A DNA stretch of 64,000 bases from Phaeotremella fagi (Eukaryota; Basidiomycota; Tremellomycetes; Tremellales; Phaeotremellaceae), in assembly GCA_001599715.1 (NCBI GenBank), contig BCHU01000008.1:1-64000 (forward strand), written 5' to 3'. Position numbers and translations under genes: made by a program. Under the pieces are notes generated by a model. It was not told where the DNA came from. It searched no databases and saw only the letters and a list, made by a program, of their open reading frames with translations. This document shows positions 57,995 to 64,000 of the stretch, piece after piece; positions within the stretch are counted from its first letter, which is position 1; every line of letters begins with the position of its first letter.

Positions 57995-59926
57995 CTACCA
58001 CCAGGAGCTGACATTCCAGAATCGTCGAGTACCAGGATGAGACTCCACATCCGCAACCCGTTCATCGCCCACAGAGTCGATAAAAGGAGGAGCAGTCTGT
58101 CCTCTTTCCAATCTCTCCGACGTAATTTTTAACGCTTCCGGTAATCTTGAATCCCACTTGTTTTCGGGATTCAAAATTATGCTTGCCAATGAACGAGTTA
58201 AAAATGGGATTCGAGCCATTCCGTGGCCTTTTTCATTAGGCTCATGATGTGTGGGTGCCACTCACCGTGAAAACCGACTGCTATCCACAAACCTTCCTTG
58301 TTAGGTACTTTACCAACAAGGGGGAGGGTGTCTCGAGATGCACATTGTATTCCTATCAGAGATTAGCGATTGTTTATCAATACTTCACTTCACTCACCAC
58401 TCCAAACCCTTGTGGCCCCTTCACCTGGAGCTTCCTCTCCCCATCCCGCAAAAGTGCGTTTGCAATAGCCAGCCAGCCCTGTGTTATCATTAAAGGGTTG
58501 AAACTGCACACCTTTCCAGTCACTTACAGTCCTTGAATTCCGGTTTGACATAACTGTCATCCACCATATCAAAGACATCGCTTTTCTTCCCAAACCCTTC
58601 ATCGAAAGCGACACGATAGGGTAGTCCCATGACGATCCCACTTGAAGGTGTAAACATCAAGTAAGGTCCTTTCTCAAGTGTATAAGTGTGAGAGAGATAT
58701 GAGGCGGCTGAAAAAGATGGAGGGGGGGTGATAAGAGCTGCTTGACCTTGGAAGGGAGTCAGACTGAGAGATACAGTCAGCAATGTCTTCAGTACTGACT
58801 CACTGTTTATCGATGGCTTCATCACGGAACAGATGTCTCGTATGGGCGTTGGTACAGACCACTACCTCTCTCGCAAAAATCTTTCCTTTGTCTCCGCAGT
58901 CAACCTCCCAAATGCCGTGAGTCGATGAAATACCGACAGTTTGTTCATCGACTTCGGTCTGTTTTGGTACTCCAGGTTGATACTGGAAAGAAGTGACTGG
59001 GGTCCAAGAATAAAATTCGCAGCGTTTAGAATACAAGGCTGCTTTCAGGAACGATGTCGCCAATTTATGGGGATGGATGGAGCCGGCTGGACCTCGACTT
59101 GTACCCAAGGCATCGTCTGTCCGTGATATCTACGAAGATTGTCAGTAAAAATGGTATCTCAACTCAACGCACACTCCGAGCTTCTTCAATATTCTCAATC
59201 CATTCCCATTCCGGCCTTGTATCTGAGAAGCGACTGGTCTTCCTAGCCTCGGTCCACGCTTTGTAGCTATCTCTCATAGCTTTCACACCTTCAGTAGTTG
59301 AACGAACTAACAGGGTTTAGCTTTGACAAATCCAATGAACCAACCTTCCAATTTGTAACCCCTCCAGAAGTCAACACTCCATTTCTCCTTCTCAACCAGT
59401 TCAGTCACATATTCAAGGTTTTGAGCTTCCATTTCGATAATCTCCAAAGCTTCATGAGGTGACAGACCTGCACCACCCGTAGTTACAGGAGCGACGAGGG
59501 AGGGATAAGCAGCAAAAGAGAATGGAGCTACATGACCACCATTTCTTCCAGCTGGTTATATTTAGCCTTCTGGTTTTGGTCTGATGTTGGTTACTTACAA
59601 GCTCCTGAAGCAACATCTTTCGCTTCAAGGACAATGACTCTACGGTGATCGTCTTGGTTACGTGTCAGGTGATAGGCAAGGGAGGAGCCTGATGTATATT
59701 AGAAGTGATTGAAAGTCAATGTGGAATCACCTACCGCACATCCCAGCTCCTATTATGACTATATCAACCACTTCATCAGGTAATTTCGCGTTTCTGTTGT
59801 GATTGAAAAGAGAATTTGGTCCCCTATTCTAAAGGTCATGGTCGTCAAATCATGCTCCCTAGAATCACATACCGTCGCTTGCCAGTGAGAGACTGTCGAC
59901 AGGAAAGGTTGCGGGAAGCTAGACAT
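57995..59926 (-). CDS. FAD-dependent oxidoreductase, DAO family
   Basis: Flavoprotein of the D-amino-acid oxidase/glycine-oxidase superfamily, oxidising an amine or amino acid to imine with H2O2. The start at 59924-59926 (MSSFPQPFLSTVSHWQAT) is followed by DIVIIGAGMCGSSLAYHL (G-x-G-x-x-G FAD loop, across an intron), VIVLEAKDVASGACGRNGGHV, ISSTHGIWEVD, IFAREVVVCTNAHTRHLF and a C-terminal HGHGMARIPFLTRSLA block rebuilt across an intron at about 58225-58265. The stop is at 57995-57997. About 10 exons, about 500 residues. The family order matches fungal DAO proteins of unknown substrate. No signal peptide or peroxisomal tail is clearly seen (ends SSWW). Confidence 0.85.
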
Positions 59927-60572
59927 GTTCAGATATAAGAGAGATTGGTTGAATTACAGGGTGTATGTGATGAAATTCAAAATAAGAATAATTACTTATC
60001 ATTTATTGTCTGTGTTCTTCGAAGATTATTCCTGCGGTCATGGCCGAAAACCGAAAATCGCTGATATCATTCATTACCTAGCTAGTCTGGAGAAAATCAG
60101 TGATTTCGTCTAGAACTACATTCAGAAAATCAATCAGTGAAGATGTCAGACATTGTCTCTGCTGGATTCGCCTTTCGAACAATTAATTCTGTGTGTAGAT
60201 ACCGCGGATGAATTGCAAAGAGTGTCCCGCTCATATCATAATGAATTGTGGCCGTTTGGATGCCATCAAAACACCTGCACAGTGTTCGTACTTTGTATTC
60301 GTACAAATAATGCATTTGTAGAGTACAACACAACAGTCAAATACACATCGAGTCAAAGTCCAATCGCCTGCGGGAATACTTGAATACATTCCGAACACTG
60401 GAGCCTGGAAGCAAATCTCGGTAAATGGAGACCCCATGATAACGTCACCAAGATTTCGACGTCATGAATCGAAATGCTTGGCTACAAGTATGCACCAAAA
60501 GCAGGTCTAATCTGCTCACCAACAACCATTCTCAATCTCAAACAAAATTATCCAACAAAGATCTTGAGCAAA
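59927..60572. other. Intergenic region and leader of the SDR gene
   Basis: 646 bp. Short open frames on both strands are not supported. The last 60 bp (caacaaccattctcaatctcaaacaaa) look like an untranslated leader, which favours the ATG at 60573 over the in-frame ATG at 60474. Confidence 0.5.
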
Positions 60573-62024
60573 ATGTCACCACCATCAATTCCTGAACAAT
60601 ACAAACCAGGTTATCTTCCGCCCTCGATCGCGGAACAGATGCAAGACACGAGACCAGGATTACAGAGACCACTAAACCCAGCACCACTCGATGACGTTCT
60701 AGCAGATGGTACAAAATATAAACCTGCTGGGAAATTGGAAGGTAAAAAAGCTGTTATCACGGGTGGAGATTCTGGAATCGGTAGAGCTGTAGCAATTTTA
60801 TAGTGAGTTCCATATGATTCACCCACTGAAAAAGCAAGGTATTGACATGTGTAGTGCCTTAGAGGGAGCTGATGTATTGATCAATTACTTGCCCGCAGAA
60901 GAGGACGATGCTCAAGACACCAAAGCTTACATTTCGAAAGTTGCCTCCAAAGCTCAAATCGAATTGGTACCTCAAGATCTCAGGACTGAAGAGGGTTGTT
61001 TGAAATTGGTTGAAAAAGTTAAATCATGGTCAAGTGGAGTGGTTCATATTCTGTATGTCTATCTATTTTCTTGGAATCTGGAATCGACTAATCGTTGCCA
61101 GAGTGAACAACGCTGCTACGCAGACTGAGATACCTGATATCGCAGATTTGGAGTCGGAGCAGTGGCGCCATGTGAGTTACAGTACTTCGTGTACTTGTCT
61201 TTCGAATATCTGGACTGATCTCATATAGGTCTTTGACGTCAACATGTAGGTCCTCTCATGCGTCTGAGGTATACTTGATACTGATCAAACAGTCATGCGA
61301 TCTTCTATCTGACCAAGAACATTCTACCAATGATGCCATGGGGCGGATCGATCATCAACAAGTAAGTCTCCCTCGATGAAACAGCTCAGTATTAATGCAA
61401 AAATAGCGCTTCGATCGTAAGTGGGATGCTTTTTCTTAATATCATACGCTGATCCATGGAAATAGAACCCATTCGTAGGCCATCCAGGAGTAAGTGAAAG
61501 AGATGGAATAGGCATTGATGAAGAATAGCTCCTTGACTACACAGCGACCAAAGGCGCGATCGTCGGATTCTCACGAGCATTGAGTAATCAGATAGTTAAA
61601 GAGAAGGGTGTTCGAGTCAAGTACGTACAGATTCTACCTTCTCACTATGGTCACTGATGAAAATTGACAGTGTGGTATGTCCCGGTCCAAGTGAGTTTTT
61701 CCAAATCTCTTCAAAATCTGTACGATATTGATTTCGTTTCAGTTTGGACTCCACTGGTAGCAGCTACGATGACTAAAGAGTCTCTTGAATCGTTCGGTCC
61801 ATCCAGTGAGTATAACCTCTATTCCAGTACCACTTGACTAATAATCTCAGCTGCAATTGGTAGAGCTGGTCAACCGGTCGAAGTAGCTACGGCATTCGTA
61901 TTCTTGGCCAGTGCTGATTCTTCATATTTCACTGCTCAGGTAAGCCCACTATCGATATCTGAAGACCTGGCTGATGCTAATGATGTCACAGTGTTTCCAT
62001 GTAAATGGAGGTTCAGCTTATTAA
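60573..62024 (+). CDS. Short-chain dehydrogenase/reductase (SDR)
   Basis: NAD(P)-dependent SDR of the extended-N-terminus type common in bacteria and fungi. Start MSPPSIPEQYKPGYLPPS. Then KAVITGGDSGIGRAVAIL (T-G-x3-G-I-G), INYLPAEEDDAQDT, the NNAATQ block after an intron, active-site YTATKGA (Y-x3-K) with the upstream serine region GGSIINNASI. The C-terminal PGPIWTPLV follows, with AFVFLASADSSYFTAQCFHVNGGSAY to the stop at 62022-62024. Ten or so short introns, about 300 residues. An in-frame ATG at 60474 would add 33 residues. Probably a reductase in stress or polyol metabolism; substrate unknown. Confidence 0.88.
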
Positions 62025-62134
62025 GTTTATCAATATATGAATGTTTGAATCGTAGCCATGTACAAGAACGTGAAATGCATTAATCGTAAATCCAAGAATG
62101 TATCTTTATGCGGGGTATCAAATCCAACCTCAAC

Positions 62135-64000
62135 TTAATCTTCACCGTCGATCTCCCTCTGAAGAGCGTTTACATGTTTCTCACACCGACTAACAATATC
62201 CGAATGTCTTATCAAAGGTTTGTAACTATGTTGCAGCTATCGATTGCTGTCAGCAGGGTTTTGCTTTGTTAGGGAAAAACTCACGGCAATTAGTTTATCT
62301 GCACCCCAAAGTCTTGATGTCATTGATGAAATGAATGTGAAAAGGTCAGAAACGGAATCACAAGCTATGATTTCTGTTTCGTTCATTCTAAGAATGGCTA
62401 TAGCGACTCTAAAGATTGTCTGTATTGTTCATCAGCTTTGATCTCCATACGAAACAAAATGCAGCAGCATACATCATGTCCTTCAACGAAAAAGACATCC
62501 CAAACTCTGAACAGCGTCTATGAGACATTCGTCAGTCAAGAGCAAAGGGACAGCTGTCAAAAACCCACCTCAACGGGCAAACAATCAGTGAACAAACTCA
62601 AAAACCAACCAAAAGTCACACTAGCCAAATCAACACCTAGATTTTGCAGATGATTATCGATTTTCGGTAATAACTCAACAACCAGATCTGCGAGAACCCT
62701 TTGATCAGCTCTTGACGCTATCAGGGAGGGCGAGAAGTAGTCTGGTGGTAGGAGATTATCGATAAGACAGACTAAGGTCCAATATGCTTGTTCTAGAGGG
62801 TTGTCAATACGCTTCCGTTGGCTGGAGTTGGGAATTTACCTTCTTGAGAGTGGGCGAGAAGTAATGTTGCAGTTAACATCTGGAATTTGTCAGCCAAGTT
62901 CTGGATCCGCTATCATGGGACGCTCACATTCATTCCTATTGCAAAATTTCGCTTTAGTGATTGTCAAAAAGTGTTCAGAAAACTCACCTTGACAGCTGAA
63001 GGGGGTGAGAGGTAAAAATACGTAATAAGTATCGAGACTGAATTCCCAAATCTGAAATACTCACTATCCAACTCCAGGATTATGCCTGAGGCAACAGATC
63101 AGTATCAAGTTGTCAGGAATTGAAGACAGAATAACATACCATGAATAAGCCACCAATACTCGACGTAATTTAGCGACACCAGGTCCATCACCGCCTACAT
63201 CGTCAACAACTACAAGTCTTATGACTGAACAACCTACCGAAAAACACGTTCCCCGGGAAAGTTCTCGAAACGTCTTTCTCAATTTCTGAAAGTACAGGTG
63301 ATGTGTCATTAGCGTGTACAGCCAAAATCTCTGCGTATTCCCCTGGCACAAGAGCATCTTTAGCACCGGAACATTCTGATTCTGTCAGTATCTTCCCCGC
63401 AAGACCAGAAATGACATACCTGCCCACACATCACTTCTGTAAACCAACGGTATCCCATGTCTAACCAATTTACTAAAGACCTTCCAATCTTCCACGCCCG
63501 ATTTTCCACTTAACCCCAACTGACTGATCCCTATTAAACCAGGACCCCATCTCATGTCTTCTTCCGTTACTCTACTCGGTTTTTTCCCATTAGATTCAGT
63601 GTTACCAGATTTGGATCGATGTTTTGAACGTTTCTTCAAGAACGCGTCCCATTCTATCATCCGAGCTTGCTGTTGTTTATCGTGAATATCCGTTAGTTGA
63701 TCTAGTAGACTCGAGATTGTTACTCTTGATGTATTAGTTTCAAGAGGTGGTGGGGACGGTGAAGACGAAGATGATATACCCGGTTGTAAAGATGTCGTAC
63801 CTCTTGATGAAACCGTGAGATGCTGCTTCGAAGTCATAGGTTTGGCGGGTGCCGGTGCGAGGTTGAGAATAGTCGAAGATCGATGACGACTTTTATCGCT
63901 TTTCAATGTATTCTTGTCAGACATGGTACTATCAGGAGTTCCAGCTCGTTTGATGTTTTCGCCAGAAACTCCAGAATCGATAGATCGTCTAGGAGACGAC
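62135..64000 (-). CDS. TBC-domain Rab GTPase-activating protein, 5' end cut by the window edge
   Basis: TBC proteins stimulate GTP hydrolysis by Rab GTPases. A serine/proline-rich N-terminal part (63385-63924 and beyond) leads to HGIPLVYRSDVWA, then ECSGAKDALV after an intron. EIEKDVSRTFPGNVFFG holds the catalytic arginine motif IxxDxxR. Then [37 protein letters not shown] has the YxQ glutamine finger, rebuilt through small exons down to a 7-8 nt piece. AYWTLVCLIDNLLP, SVTFGWFLSLFTDCLPVETLFRVWDVFFVEGHD and a coiled end (HVNALQREIDGED) complete it. The stop is at 62135-62137. The frame stays open upstream of the ATG at 63924 to base 64000, so the true start is likely beyond the window. Confidence 0.9.

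Noticed and set aside
59927..60437. Several short open frames on both strands
   Set aside because: They are unsupported by motifs, overlap each other and sit in AT-rich intergenic sequence.

Overview
The window looks like the left end of a chromosome from a basidiomycete yeast of the Tremellales type (Cryptococcus/Kwoniella/Tremella relatives). It opens with C-rich telomere repeats (CCCCCTAA units). The genes are densely packed and cut by many short GT-AG introns of about 34-60 nt, often with a CTNAC branch site. The content is typical of a subtelomeric accessory region: sugar transporters, zinc-cluster regulators and catabolic enzymes. The genus is an inference. Most exon joins below were worked out by hand from reading frame, splice sites and family conservation. 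Start, stop and strand are therefore firmer than each internal junction.

Layout. 1-57 telomere. 387-5328: a possible nucleobase group (2OG-Fe(II) oxygenase, a deaminase with a signal peptide, an NCS2 purine permease). 5456-20209: a catabolic cluster with two Zn2Cys6 regulators, a quinate/sugar-type MFS transporter, a 2-pyrone-4,6-dicarboxylate-hydrolase-like amidohydrolase, a PrpF-type tautomerase/isomerase, a Yhm2-like mitochondrial carrier, an aconitase paralogue and an RraA-type aldolase. 20310-22298: an intronless Gfo/Idh/MocA-PmoA fusion. 22839-31336: C2H2 regulator, aldo-keto reductase, MAL-type transporter and arylsulfatase. 31490-32886: small one-helix membrane proteins with a decayed copy between them. 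33189-46432: a second MAL-type transporter, a secreted GH115 alpha-glucuronidase, two tandem Zn2Cys6 regulators and a DAL5-type anion permease. 46717-49513: an HSL-type esterase and a citrate carrier. 49720-55190: a full-size PDR ABC transporter with a repeat array upstream. 55748-57493: a tandem pair of unrecognised paralogues. 57995-64000: FAD amine/amino-acid oxidoreductase, SDR and a TBC Rab-GAP cut by the window edge.

The most notable system is 8068-20209. The enzymes fit, in order, the lower branch of gallate/protocatechuate meta-cleavage: pyrone-dicarboxylate to 4-oxalomesaconate (amidohydrolase), tautomerisation (PrpF/GalD type), hydration (proposed for the aconitase paralogue), and aldol cleavage to pyruvate plus oxaloacetate (RraA/CHA aldolase). 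The PrpF protein and the aconitase both have N-termini that look like mitochondrial presequences, and a mitochondrial carrier gene lies between them. This suggests a partly mitochondrial pathway. No ring-cleaving dioxygenase is visible in the window, so the proposal is an inference from gene families and co-location.
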